This document shows, in pieces, positions 48,956-57,803 of a DNA stretch of 64,000 nt. The position numbers and the translations under genes are program-made. The stretch's first letter is position 1. Every line of letters begins with the position of its first letter. Source of the DNA: Weissella cibaria (GTDB lineage: Bacteria; Bacillota; Bacilli; Lactobacillales; Lactobacillaceae); the NCBI RefSeq assembly GCF_004521965.1, contig NZ_SDGK01000008.1, positions 17,269-81,268 on the forward strand, read 5' to 3'. The notes beneath the pieces were generated by a model. It ran no database searches. It saw only the letters and a list, made by a program, of their open reading frames with translations, and was not told where the DNA came from.

Positions 48956-49165
48956 CGACTAATTTCGTGGTTCCACCTCAATTTTGCTATTTGTTACCAA
49001 ATAGCACTCAGACCCCTGCTCAAAACAGGCGTGCGTCGATAACGAGACGAATCGGGTACAGTTTTGACTTGTACCGATAATCATGGGTGTGGTTCATTTA
49101 GGCCATTGGTTGCTTCCCAGCTTCCGCGCAACTCTCTAAGCAACGACGTTAAACTACTCGTCCAA
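48956..49165 (-). promoter_or_regulatory. T-box riboswitch with His specifier
   Basis: The T-box GGTGGAACCACG is at 48966-48977. Stem I shows the AGTA motif (GACGAGTAG, near 49160), AGAGAG, and a GAAC-CAC-A specifier loop: CAC (His) at 49089-49091 after GAAC at 49092-49095. The downstream terminator is the platform. T-box control of predicted histidine ABC transporters is known in lactic acid bacteria, so uncharged tRNA-His likely induces uptake. The codon assignment is my reading of the specifier position. Confidence 0.85.
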
Positions 49166-49183
49166 TCAAATCTTTATGAGATT

Positions 49184-49212
49184 ACTTTAATTGACTTTGT
49201 ACTTTAAGTCAA
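49184..49212 (-). promoter_or_regulatory. Promoter of the His T-box operon
   Basis: TTGACT (49207-49212), 17-base spacer, TAAAGT (49184-49189) on the minus strand. Confidence 0.7.
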
Positions 49213-49229
49213 CACCTTTGATTACCGAC

Positions 49230-49841
49230 TTATAATCGAGTTGACCGTGACTTCCCTGTCATTCGCATATTCAAATCGCGCTGATCAACATTGTACGCCG
49301 ACACATCAGGCTGGCGCGTCGCATGGTATAGATAATTCATGATGCCATAAATGACGACCAAAATTAATAAATTGACAATCAACGTTGGAAACATGTGGAA
49401 CATGATAAATTCGCTAAAGTTCAAATTCGTCAAATTGATAATACCAAATGCTGCATAATCAAAGACCAGGTACAAGCTCATCGAGACAAACCAAACCGCC
49501 ATTGCAGACAAAAAGTTATGTGATAAATAAGCTTGGAGCTTACTTGCTGCCCAAACAGTCAGCGGGAAACCAATCATTGAAATACCAATGATACCACTAT
49601 AAAAAATATCAAACAGTAGGCCGCCAAGGAATGCAGCTATATACAGCCAACGTCCCTTCATTTGCGAATCAGTGCCGGTCAAAATTGGCATCATAATAAT
49701 AATCAATGAGAGATATGGGCTCGCCGACATCGGCGTTTTAAATAGGACTGGTGCAAAATGCAATGCAATGCCACCATCTAACATAACCGCCAGGTACACC
49801 AACACAAAATGTAGCCATGACGTGTGAACATATTTCAACAT
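49230..49841 (-). CDS. mreD: MreD, rod-shape determining membrane protein
   Basis: Membrane protein of the elongasome working with MreB and MreC. I chose ATG 49841 with GGAGAATT before it (203 residues). It shows five or six hydrophobic helices with short loops and a basic C-terminus. The sequence is weakly conserved across species. The call leans on topology, length and position close to mreC/mreB, though a plus-strand carbonic anhydrase gene stands between. Confidence 0.8.
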   Translation of the reverse strand: MLKYVHTSWLHFVLVYLAVMLDGGIALHFAPVLFKTPMSASPYLSLIIIMMPILTGTDSQMKGRWLYIAAFLGGLLFDIFYSGIIGISMIGFPLTVWAASKLQAYLSHNFLSAMAVWFVSMSLYLVFDYAAFGIINLTNLNFSEFIMFHMFPTLIVNLLILVVIYGIMNYLYHATRQPDVSAYNVDQRDLNMRMTGKSRSTRL

Positions 49842-50026
49842 ATTAATTCTCCATTTAGTGGTTACCATCATCGTAACTAATTCATAGTAGCGCCAACCGC
49901 ATTTTACGTCAACGTCTTCCGCCGAACCTGATCGAAAAATAAAGATTTAGTAGCCTGTTTTCCGGACTAATGATAAACTAAACTATTCTGAGGAGAGAGA
50001 AAAACTTCAGAAGGAGGCCAAGTGCC

Positions 50027-50656
50027 ATGCAAAAGCTCAACTATGATGCGCAGGAATCGTGGTCAATAACATCAGGTCGCATGCAATCACCAATCGCTAT
50101 TCGCACTGCGGAGACTGATCTGATTGACTACCCTGCGTCATTAAATTTGGCGTATGATTTCACCGGACAATATGTCCACGATACCGGTCAAGGTGTCGAA
50201 ATTGGGTTAACTGGAACAGCGGTAATCGCTAACCGTCCCTTCCAGTTACAACAGTTCCATATTCACGCCCCCAGTGAACACACGCTTGATGGCAAACAAT
50301 TTGATGCAGAAGTTCATTTTGTTCATCAAGCACCCGATGGTCGTCAAGCGGTCATTGGGGTGTTCTTACAAATCGGCCCGGCGTCGACAACTTTTGCCAC
50401 TATTTTAAGTCGCATCAATGATGATCAATCATTCAAATGTGATGTTACTGACATTCTACCCACAAACCGATCGTACTACCATTATATTGGTTCATTAACG
50501 ACGCCACCGTTGTCAGAGAATGTTGAGTGGTATATTTTAGCCCAACCAATGACAATATCAGCTGATCAATTAGCAGCCTTCCATGTGCATTACGATTACA
50601 ATAATCGCCACATCCAGCCACTAAATGGTCGACCAGTATTATATTACAATGAATAA
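50027..50656 (+). CDS. Alpha-type carbonic anhydrase, no signal peptide
   Basis: Zinc enzyme interconverting CO2 and bicarbonate. The 209 residues show three zinc ligands, H78 and H80 in FHIHAPSEH and H97 in EVHFVH, plus the conserved GSLTTPPLSENVEW. Most bacterial alpha carbonic anhydrases carry a signal peptide; this one starts MQKLNYDAQESWSITSG and appears cytosolic. It has a strong AAGGAGG site. It interrupts the mre genes on the opposite strand. Bicarbonate supply matters for purine and pyrimidine synthesis, which is a possible link. Confidence 0.92.
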   Translation: MQKLNYDAQESWSITSGRMQSPIAIRTAETDLIDYPASLNLAYDFTGQYVHDTGQGVEIGLTGTAVIANRPFQLQQFHIHAPSEHTLDGKQFDAEVHFVHQAPDGRQAVIGVFLQIGPASTTFATILSRINDDQSFKCDVTDILPTNRSYYHYIGSLTTPPLSENVEWYILAQPMTISADQLAAFHVHYDYNNRHIQPLNGRPVLYYNE

Positions 50657-50658
50657 AA

Positions 50659-50696
50659 ATAAAACGACCGCAAGTTGCGGTCGTTTTATTTTTATT
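50659..50696. terminator. Shared terminator of carbonic anhydrase and mreC
   Basis: AAAACGACCGCAA and TTGCGGTCGTTTT (50661-50673 with 50675-50687) make a perfect stem with T-rich ends in both directions between two convergent genes. The minus-strand mreC stop lies just inside it. Confidence 0.88.
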
Positions 50697-51543
50697 GTTG
50701 TGGAATTGCCACGCTGACAACAGGCACGTTATTAAAATCTGTCGCCGGCTTAATGTAAATCTTCTTTGACAAGCCGTAATTGTCCTTACCAAGGCTTGCA
50801 ACCCTACCAACGTACAAACCAGCCGGTGTAACACCGCCCAAACCGCTTGTGGTAACCAAATCACCTTTCTTGACGTCAACGTCAGATGTAATTTGTCCCA
50901 TCACAATTAGGTTCTTTGACTGATTGAAACTGGTAACAATTCCGTCAATTACTTCGCGGTTACTGTTCGTAATCCGAATAGCGAAACGGTCCGCAACTTT
51001 ACTATCATCAGACAACAATTCAACCTTAGCATTCGTTGTATTAACTTGGGTGATGCGACCGATCAAACCACCTGATCCCATCACTGACAAGCCCTTCTTA
51101 AGGCCAGCATTCGTTCCTTTATTGATAATCAACTGAGATTGCCAATTACTTGGGGAGCGTGAAATGACAACTGCATTCACAACCTTATAGTCGGTTAGCG
51201 TGCCATCAATTTTTAATTGATCTTTCAAAGCACGGTTTTCAGCTTGCAACGTTTGTAATTGCACCTTAGATTGCGCTAAATCATCAATTTTTGTTGTTAA
51301 CTTTTCATTTTCGTTATACGTGTTCAACAAATCTGTAATTGCAGCATAACTGCCACTCAATGCTTTGACGGGTGAACTCACAACACCTGACACCCATCCC
51401 GACACGTCTGACACAACACGCGTTGGCAATGCTGGCTCTTTTTGAGAACTACGTGCACGCGAACTAAGTGTAATCACACCAATCGTCACAACTGCGACAA
51501 TCACTGTGACGACCAAACGGCGTGATGTAAAGATATTTTTCAT
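50692..51543 (-). CDS. mreC: MreC, rod-shape determining protein
   Basis: Bitopic elongasome scaffold. The 283 residues have one membrane helix at about 8-28 (RRLVVTVIVAVVTIGVITLS), a coiled coil at about 70-105 and the extracellular double beta-barrel with NWQSQLIINKGTNAGLKKG and GGLIGRI. It follows mreB by 73 bases. Confidence 0.93.
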   Translation of the reverse strand: MKNIFTSRRLVVTVIVAVVTIGVITLSSRARSSQKEPALPTRVVSDVSGWVSGVVSSPVKALSGSYAAITDLLNTYNENEKLTTKIDDLAQSKVQLQTLQAENRALKDQLKIDGTLTDYKVVNAVVISRSPSNWQSQLIINKGTNAGLKKGLSVMGSGGLIGRITQVNTTNAKVELLSDDSKVADRFAIRITNSNREVIDGIVTSFNQSKNLIVMGQITSDVDVKKGDLVTTSGLGGVTPAGLYVGRVASLGKDNYGLSKKIYIKPATDFNNVPVVSVAIPQQ

Positions 51544-51616
51544 CTTCCGATTGCCTTTCGTTTGATTAAAATAAACAGCGCCACACCGAATGGTGCGGCG
51601 TTATCGTCTATCTTGC

Positions 51617-52621
51617 TTAGTTGTTCTTCAAAACATCAATTGACTTCAATGCTTCACCAGTACCAATCACAACTGCATCCAATGGCTCAGACGCAACGAA
51701 AACAGGCACCTTCGTCGCTTCAGCAATTACTTCATCGAGGTGTTGCAACATAGCACCACCACCCGTCAAAACGATACCATGATCGATGACATCGGCCGCA
51801 ATTTCTGGTGACGTCTCTTCTAACGTTTCCTTAATTGCAATAATGATTTCTGAAATGACATCCTTAATCGCATCAGCAACGTCAACCGCTTCAATATCAA
51901 TCGTCTTTGGCAAACCAGTTACCAAATCACGACCTCGCGCAGAAGTACCTTCCGCACTCTTAGCAGCTTCAACATCAGCTGAACCGATTTCCATCTTCAA
52001 GCGTTCTGCCGTTTGCTCACCAATCAAAACAGAATACTTTTGGCGAATGTATGACATGATTGCTTCGTCAATCTTGTCACCGGCCATACGAATTGAACGT
52101 GATGAGACAATGCCACCTAATGAAATTGTGGCAACATCAGTCGTTCCACCACCAAGGTCAACAACCATTGATCCTGTTGGCTCCATCACTGGCAAGCCAG
52201 CCCCAACAGCAGCAGCAAATGGTTCCTCGATAACGTAGGCATCACGCGCCCCAGCGACACGTGCCGCATCAATAACCGCACGACGTTCAACAGCCGTAAC
52301 ACCTGATGGTACACCAATGGTGACGTATGGTTTAGCACCGCGACCACCCAAGGCCTTACCCAGGTAATACTTCAACATAGCAACCGTCGTCTCGTAATCG
52401 GCGATAACACCATCGCGCATTGGACGGATTGCCTTAATTGAGCCTGGCGTACGTCCAAGCATATCCTTCGCAGCCGATCCAACTGCGACAACTTCATTTG
52501 TCTTTGTGTTACGAGCCACAACTGATGGCTCACGAAGCACAATTCCCTTACCTTCAATGTATACCAACGTGTTGGCAGTTCCTAAGTCGATTCCGACATT
52601 ACGAGTTCCAAATGAAAACAC
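51617..52621 (-). CDS. mreB: MreB, actin-like cell-shape protein
   Basis: Membrane-associated actin homologue directing side-wall synthesis. The 334 residues begin at a GTG codon (52621) with [17 protein letters not shown], then [32 protein letters not shown] and [11 protein letters not shown]. All ATP-site motifs are intact. In this order with radC upstream it matches other lactobacilli. Confidence 0.96.
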   Translation of the reverse strand: MFSFGTRNVGIDLGTANTLVYIEGKGIVLREPSVVARNTKTNEVVAVGSAAKDMLGRTPGSIKAIRPMRDGVIADYETTVAMLKYYLGKALGGRGAKPYVTIGVPSGVTAVERRAVIDAARVAGARDAYVIEEPFAAAVGAGLPVMEPTGSMVVDLGGGTTDVATISLGGIVSSRSIRMAGDKIDEAIMSYIRQKYSVLIGEQTAERLKMEIGSADVEAAKSAEGTSARGRDLVTGLPKTIDIEAVDVADAIKDVISEIIIAIKETLEETSPEIAADVIDHGIVLTGGGAMLQHLDEVIAEATKVPVFVASEPLDAVVIGTGEALKSIDVLKNN

Positions 52622-52823
52622 GGCTTCTATCCCTTTTCTTTACAATATTTTATAGTTAATTTTTCTATGGCCTGACATAAGCAGTCTGGGCACGTCAGCA
52701 GTTATCACCGTAACCTAGTCATCCTTATCAGCTGCATAAACAATCTCACTCCCAGATAAACTTCAAGGCTCAAGATTAATAATTGCTACGATAAAACACC
52801 ACACTAATTTCTTATTAAGTTTA

Positions 52824-53309
52824 TCACACCTTATCGTTTTTCGTCCATAAGTCATACAACGTTTCAACGCTTATTTCAGTCAGCCAATGTTGTGACCTTA
52901 AACTCGTATAACCACGACTTGAAATTACCATAAAGTCAAGAAAATGGAATTGCATAACACCGCTACACATTGCCAATTGGGTCATTAGTTTGTGATCTGC
53001 TTGTGAGAGTCGTAAACTACCACTCGGATGATTATGAACCATAATAAAGCCGTAAGCATTCAGTGCAACTAGGCGTCGAAAAATATCACGTGGATGCACG
53101 GTCACACTGTCCAAGGTTCCAATTGCAATCCGATTAACTTCTAGCACCCGCATTTGCGTATTGACTGCCAGTATCCAACAGGTCTCTTGCGGCGCCTGCC
53201 CAAACTGCTGCACCATAGCATCACCAACTTTTTGCACCGAATCTGCAATTTTTAGCATTTGTGCACCTCCATCTAGCAATACAGACGCGTAAATCAGTTG
53301 ATTATCCAT
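52824..53309 (-). CDS. RadC-like JAMM-domain protein (short form)
   Basis: Metalloprotease-like JAB/MPN domain protein of the RadC family, whose role is not settled despite the old DNA-repair label. From the ATG at 53309 it has 161 residues and carries the metal motif HNHPSGSLRLSQAD at about 114-127. It lacks the usual N-terminal helix-hairpin-helix region of full RadC (about 220 residues). The open frame continues upstream to 53516 but overlaps the divergent VOC gene and lacks similarity, so I set the start lower. The ribosome site is weak (GATGGAAA). Confidence 0.8.
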   Translation of the reverse strand: MDNQLIYASVLLDGGAQMLKIADSVQKVGDAMVQQFGQAPQETCWILAVNTQMRVLEVNRIAIGTLDSVTVHPRDIFRRLVALNAYGFIMVHNHPSGSLRLSQADHKLMTQLAMCSGVMQFHFLDFMVISSRGYTSLRSQHWLTEISVETLYDLWTKNDKV

Positions 53310-53378
53310 TTTCCATCGTGTACCACCCATGAGAAAGGCGTATAATGGACACACATTAAGAGTCAAATGAGGTTTATT

Positions 53379-53723
53379 ATGCGAGTTCGTAAATTTGCTC
53401 CACTGCGCATTCCAACCACGAATGTCGCACGAGCTGTCCGTTTTTACCGTGAAGTTTTTGATTTGCCAACTGAATTTGGTGAGGATGAATCTCGGCACTT
53501 GTACTTTGATCAGCAATCAATCGTGTTTGAAGAAGATCCGGAAGCCGAGCCAATTGTTGTCCAGGTCACCGTTCGTGATCACAAGGAAACCGTTGAAAAT
53601 CACTTTATTAATTACTATGTCACCCAGGCCAAACCTGCTACCGAGAGTGAAGATCGTCGGCATATCATTTTCCATTTAGATGATTTTGAAGGTAACCACA
53701 TCGAAGTCATTGCTAATAAATAG
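53379..53723 (+). CDS. VOC superfamily (glyoxalase-like) protein
   Basis: A small dioxygenase/glyoxalase-fold protein. From ATG 53379, placed after a TGAGGT site, it has 114 residues with IPTTNVARAVRFYREVFDLP at the start, LYFDQQSIVFEEDPEAE in the middle and the closing DFEGNHIEVIAN, which supplies a metal-ligand Glu. Substrate unknown. It is divergent from radC, with an ATG further up at 53367 as the alternative start. Confidence 0.82.
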   Translation: MRVRKFAPLRIPTTNVARAVRFYREVFDLPTEFGEDESRHLYFDQQSIVFEEDPEAEPIVVQVTVRDHKETVENHFINYYVTQAKPATESEDRRHIIFHLDDFEGNHIEVIANK

Positions 53724-53724
53724 T

Positions 53725-53768
53725 TAATAGCCCCAACACGACTAAATTTGGTCGTGTTGGGGCTATTT
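53725..53768. terminator. Convergent terminator of VOC and Rgg-like genes
   Basis: AGCCCCAACACGAC and GTCGTGTTGGGGCT (53729-53742 with 53751-53764) form a perfect 14-bp stem between two convergent genes. Confidence 0.88.
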
Positions 53769-54610
53769 TAATCATCATATATTTCTGCTCGCTTGTACCA
53801 AGCGTCAATCAAAGCACTTGATAACTCAGCCATTTCAGTCATACCTAACTCGGTTGCCTGGTTCGCCAGTTTCCGAGCGTCATCCCAATTATGGTATTCC
53901 AATTGAGATACCAGTCGAGCCCACCACGCGAAGCTCATTGCAATCTTCGGCTCATTAACAATCCAATCTGCCACGATTTTAAAACTGGCTAAATCAAAAT
54001 CATCACGGCCCAACAAAACCGTCATATAACGCACAGTCATTGCATTCAATCGCTCCATCGTACTATGTGGCCAGCTCTTGGTCCAGATTTCTGACAGATA
54101 TTGTTGTGCCATCGCCTTATCAACTTCTGCAATCACCGGATACAACAACGCCACATCCATGGCACGCCAAATTTTAACCGCTTCAAATGAATCAATCAAA
54201 ATTTGTTGGGCAATTTGAGCGTGTTCATCGGGAATCAATCGCGCGTGAAGCACATCTGCTAAACTCGCGACACGCAAAAAACCGCGAGCCATTGTATTTC
54301 GGAATAGCTGATAACTGCGGCGACTCACCTCTTTGATGGTTTCTGTATCTTGGGCTTGATTTGCTGCCAACAACTCGCCCATTAGTCCTTCAACTGTGTC
54401 ATGCCCGTTAACCAATTCACTATTGATTTCCGCACCTGTTAAAAGTAAGTGACTCATCAACGAGATGAACCCCTCGGCAGGCAAATCATTTTCTTCATTC
54501 AAGTACCGGTAATAGCGATTACGGCTAATGCCAATATTCGCTAATTCACGAACCGGGATGTCATTTGCTTGTCGAATCTCATTGATTCGATCACGATTAA
54601 TTAAACTCAT
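53768..54610 (-). CDS. Rgg/GadR/MutR-like helix-turn-helix regulator
   Basis: Transcription factor of 280 residues. A DNA-binding helix-turn-helix is seen at about 8-60 (RINEIRQANDIPVRELANIGISRNRYYRY), and the rest is alpha-helical, like the peptide-binding repeat domain of Rgg proteins. Whether it senses a peptide is unknown; I found no convincing pheromone gene next to it. Its own promoter lies at 54684-54712. An IS30 element stands just upstream. Confidence 0.7.
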   Translation of the reverse strand: MSLINRDRINEIRQANDIPVRELANIGISRNRYYRYLNEENDLPAEGFISLMSHLLLTGAEINSELVNGHDTVEGLMGELLAANQAQDTETIKEVSRRSYQLFRNTMARGFLRVASLADVLHARLIPDEHAQIAQQILIDSFEAVKIWRAMDVALLYPVIAEVDKAMAQQYLSEIWTKSWPHSTMERLNAMTVRYMTVLLGRDDFDLASFKIVADWIVNEPKIAMSFAWWARLVSQLEYHNWDDARKLANQATELGMTEMAELSSALIDAWYKRAEIYDD

Positions 54611-54683
54611 GCGTTACACCTTCCAACATCTATTCTCTCTGGATTTTTGCGCGTGTTAGCGCATGTGCCTTTTTTCTTTACTG

Positions 54684-54712
54684 AGTGTACCACCGGCAAA
54701 ACAGTCATTCAA
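54684..54712 (-). promoter_or_regulatory. Promoter of the Rgg-like gene
   Basis: TTGAAT (54707-54712), 17-base spacer, TACACT (54684-54689) on the minus strand. It ends about 30 bases before the IS30 left end, so it remains intact. A GCGC-flanked inverted repeat lies near 54650-54662 between promoter and gene. Confidence 0.6.
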
Positions 54713-54742
54713 CTATATTACCTTACATTTTTTATACTTGAA

Positions 54743-55839
54743 TTTACAATTCAAGTGCAACACTAAGCTAAATAAAAACTGACTCATAATGAACCAGCGT
54801 AAAATGTAGTTTGTCTAGAACATACAGAACGCGAGGAAACATTATGAGTCATTATCATCAGCTTACCGCATTTGATCGCGGACGTATAGAAGTTTTACTC
54901 AGAGAAGGGTTGTCAATGCGTAGCATTGCAAAAGAAATTGGTAGAAGCGCTTCGACAATCTCTCGTGAGATTGCCCGCTGTGTTGGCTCAACTTATGAAG
55001 CTGAGGATGCCGATCAAAAGCACATGCTTGCTCGAACGAAGTCGCATAAACGCCGAAAGTTAGATAACACTGAACTGCGAGAACTAGTTATATATGGAAT
55101 CAATCAAAAACATTGGTCGCCTGAACAGATAGCTGGTCGACTAAAGATTTCAAGAGGTCATACGATTATTAGCGCAAATACAATCTACCGAGCGATTTAT
55201 AGAGATAACTTGGGCCAGCCGGTGAAAAGTCACAAAGCTCGGGGCATTGCTCGTGCGCTTCGGCATAGAGGAAAAACTCGACATACTAAAGGTCATGTCG
55301 AACGTCGAGGTAAGATTAGAATTCCAAATACGATTGACGAGCGACCTGCAGAAGCAGGTTGTCGCTCTCGAATTGGAGATTGGGAACTGGACACTGTTAT
55401 TGGCCGTAAAGGCGGTCAAGTATTGGTCACAATGGTTGATAGGAAGACCAGAATATTACTTTCAAAACGAGCGGCATCAAAGAAGACCGTCGATGTTATG
55501 AGAATCATAGGTTCAATGCTAGATTCCCTTCCAACCAGTCAGATACAGACTTTAACTCCAGACCGCGGAAATGAATTCAGTGCGCAAGATGAGATAACAA
55601 AGAAATTCGATGTCCAGTTTTACTTTCCTGATCCCCACGCTCCATGGCAACGCGGGACCAACGAAAATACAAATGGGCTAATCCGTGAGTACGTCCCTAA
55701 AGGGACTGCAATCGAAGATTATTCAGACGAATACATTGAACAAATGGTTGAGCAAATTAATAGCCGACCTCGAAAGCTTTTCGGCTGGAGATCGGCTAAA
55801 GAATATTATTTATCTCAAGTGTTCCGGTTGAATTGACAA
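54743..55839 (+). mobile_element. IS30 family insertion sequence
   Basis: About 1.1 kb with one transposase and imperfect terminal inverted repeats of about 25 bases. The left end reads TTTACAATTCAA then GCAACACT; the right end, read inward on the other strand, reads TTGTCAATTCAA then GGAACACT. A three-base AAT occurs at both flanks if the ends are taken one base in, which would suit an IS30 target duplication. Exact ends are uncertain. The transposase stop lies inside the right repeat. Confidence 0.85.
54844..55836 (+). CDS. IS30 family transposase
   Basis: DDE transposase of 330 residues from ATG 54844, chosen for its GAGGAAA site and the family start SHYHQLTAFDRGRIEVLL. It has a helix-turn-helix (SMRSIAKEIGRSASTISREI) near 22-42 and the acidic triad in LDTVIGRKGG, LTPDRGNEF and TNENTNGLIREY. 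No frameshift or stop, so it looks active. Confidence 0.93.
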   Translation: MSHYHQLTAFDRGRIEVLLREGLSMRSIAKEIGRSASTISREIARCVGSTYEAEDADQKHMLARTKSHKRRKLDNTELRELVIYGINQKHWSPEQIAGRLKISRGHTIISANTIYRAIYRDNLGQPVKSHKARGIARALRHRGKTRHTKGHVERRGKIRIPNTIDERPAEAGCRSRIGDWELDTVIGRKGGQVLVTMVDRKTRILLSKRAASKKTVDVMRIIGSMLDSLPTSQIQTLTPDRGNEFSAQDEITKKFDVQFYFPDPHAPWQRGTNENTNGLIREYVPKGTAIEDYSDEYIEQMVEQINSRPRKLFGWRSAKEYYLSQVFRLN

Positions 55840-55851
55840 TTCACCTACATA

Positions 55852-55892
55852 AAAAGGCCAGAGCACGATAACCCGCTCTGACCTTTTGTGTG
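55852..55892 (-). terminator. Terminator of menC
   Basis: GGTCAGAGC and GCTCTGGCC pair around a short loop, with TTTTTATG following on the minus strand, between menC and the IS30 right end. Confidence 0.8.
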
Positions 55893-55893
55893 T

Positions 55894-57000
55894 CTATTTA
55901 ACTTGGATGGTATCAGCTGTCTGCAAATCAGCGACTGCCAACCAGTCGATTGTTACCCCTAGCCCTGGGGCACTCGGCACCGGTAATTGTCCGGCCACAA
56001 TTTCAGGTTGCACTAACACGATATCTCGTTCGAAGTATCGTGAGGCACTTGAGCTATCCGCTGGCACTCGGCGGGTCACTGGCAATGAAGCCAACGCTAG
56101 GTCGACTGCCCGGCCGACACCAGAACTCAGCATGCCACTAATCCAGGGGATCTTATCAACTACTGAAATCTGATGAATCGCCTGTAGCGTTGGCCAAATC
56201 CCACCAATTTTTGCTTGCTTAAGCGTAAACGCATCAGCGACCGCCAACCCTTGCGTAACGTCCTTCAAATCATTCAACGATTCATCCAAACTAATATGCA
56301 TCTGTGTTAACTGTTGTTGTGCAATTTGATGCGCCTGCCAAGCATCGGTCGTAAATGGTTGCTCCATCATGAAAACTCCCGCTTGTTCAAGCGTCCATAA
56401 TCGGTCCATCATCGCTGGTTGCCAGCCGGCATTCGCATCAACCGAAAATAGTTGGTTCGGAAACGTCGCTAAAACGCTCTGCAATTGTTGTAAGTCCGTA
56501 TCGACAGCTAGTTTCAACTTAATTCGTTGATATCCTTGAGCGACTGCCGCTGCAATGGCCCGTTGCGTAGCTTGGGCATCAGTCTGAATACCAATCGCAA
56601 TTCCTACCGGCACCGTCGGACCGACCCCGCCAATCATTTGCTGTAATGATTGGCCCTGTTGTTTACCCTGAATATCCCATGTCGCCATTTCAAGTGCGGC
56701 CTTAGCAAAGGAATGACAGCTTTGCGCTTGTAGCCAATTACTAAGTATCGTTGCGGAATCAAATGTCTGTCCTAACATCAAGTGACTTAGTCGTTGCACC
56801 TCCGCTAGCGATTCAGCTTGAGATTCTGGCGCATAGGCATGATCAATAAACGACTGGATATCGCCAAAGCCCGTTATACCATCGGTCGTGGTGACAGCCA
56901 CCAAAGTTAATGGCCGATCATAGGTCACATCATGAGCCGTTTTAAATGGTGATTTCAAACGTAACTGCAATGGGTACAGGGTGATTGTTGCAATTTGCAT
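55894..57000 (-). CDS. menC: MenC, o-succinylbenzoate synthase
   Basis: Enolase-superfamily dehydratase making OSB in menaquinone synthesis. The 368 residues show the catalytic base region YQRIKLKLAVDTD (KxK), SVDANAGW, DESLNDL and KQAKIGGI, which hold the metal ligands and second Lys. Length and motifs are normal. It is last in the menF-D-H-C operon. Confidence 0.9.
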   Translation of the reverse strand: MQIATITLYPLQLRLKSPFKTAHDVTYDRPLTLVAVTTTDGITGFGDIQSFIDHAYAPESQAESLAEVQRLSHLMLGQTFDSATILSNWLQAQSCHSFAKAALEMATWDIQGKQQGQSLQQMIGGVGPTVPVGIAIGIQTDAQATQRAIAAAVAQGYQRIKLKLAVDTDLQQLQSVLATFPNQLFSVDANAGWQPAMMDRLWTLEQAGVFMMEQPFTTDAWQAHQIAQQQLTQMHISLDESLNDLKDVTQGLAVADAFTLKQAKIGGIWPTLQAIHQISVVDKIPWISGMLSSGVGRAVDLALASLPVTRRVPADSSSASRYFERDIVLVQPEIVAGQLPVPSAPGLGVTIDWLAVADLQTADTIQVK

Positions 57001-57002
57001 GG

Positions 57003-57803
57003 TTACACCTCGGCTTGCAAGGCAGCCACGACGGCAGCACTGTTTTCGAAATGCACGTTATGCCCCGCGCCAGGCACAATTACCCGGCGGACATTGGGCA
57101 ACCGAGTCGCCATATCAGTGTTCAGACGGTTAAACTTTTGATCATTTCCGCCGGTAATCAGTGTCACTGGTACTAACAAGGCTGCCAAATCATTCCAATA
57201 ATTCGGCATTGCCCCCGTGCCAAAATAACGCAGTGAATTGGCAACATTAGCTGCCGTTTGATTAACACGTTGCTCGTGCATAAATTGCTGTTGCGTCAGT
57301 GACAGCTGTCGTTGACTCGCAAACAATGGTAACTGTTCCCAATCCGCCACAAATTTCGCCATACCGTCTGTTTCAATCCGCTGGGCTTTTTCAGCGTCTG
57401 CCGCCACACGTGCCTGTCGCGCATCAATCTCAGCCAGCCCGGCCGTACCACTTTCAAGATACAAATGGGACACATAAGTCGGTTGCATCATCGCAAAAGC
57501 CAACGCTAACCGCGCACCCATTGAGTAACCAACTAACCGAATATCATGGAAATCAAATAAATCGAACAAGGCAACGAGGTCTTTGACTTGATTATCAGCT
57601 GAAAAACGTCGCGCATCCGCAACAACCGGGGCCTGATTCCCAAATCCTAACAAGTCAATGTAAATCCGGGTGCCTTGCGGGTCAATTTGCTCATATTCAG
57701 CATAACTACCCATGAAGCCGTGGAAGAACCCCCAGATTGGATTCCCTTCACCTAAAATCCGAACGTGATAAGGATAATCATTAATAATGGCTGTCTTATC
57801 CAT
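57003..57803 (-). CDS. menH: MenH, SHCHC synthase
   Basis: Alpha/beta hydrolase that eliminates pyruvate from SEPHCHC. From ATG 57803 (GAGGC site) it has 266 residues with HGFMGSYAEYEQI near the start, the Ser nucleophile in GYSMGARLALAF and the His in GAGHNVHFEN near the end. It overlaps menD by eight bases. Confidence 0.9.
   Translation of the reverse strand: MDKTAIINDYPYHVRILGEGNPIWGFFHGFMGSYAEYEQIDPQGTRIYIDLLGFGNQAPVVADARRFSADNQVKDLVALFDLFDFHDIRLVGYSMGARLALAFAMMQPTYVSHLYLESGTAGLAEIDARQARVAADAEKAQRIETDGMAKFVADWEQLPLFASQRQLSLTQQQFMHEQRVNQTAANVANSLRYFGTGAMPNYWNDLAALLVPVTLITGGNDQKFNRLNTDMATRLPNVRRVIVPGAGHNVHFENSAAVVAALQAEV

Noticed and set aside
54609..54656. 16-codon plus-strand frame next to the Rgg-like gene, considered as a pheromone
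   Set aside because: No ribosome site, overlaps the divergent start codon, and contains no typical signal-like run.
54671..54790. 39-codon plus-strand frame running into the IS30 left end
   Set aside because: No ribosome site and it extends into the insertion sequence.
54743..55839. A larger mobile island around the IS30
   Set aside because: Flanking genes look like ordinary chromosomal genes; no integrase, tRNA or second element was seen.
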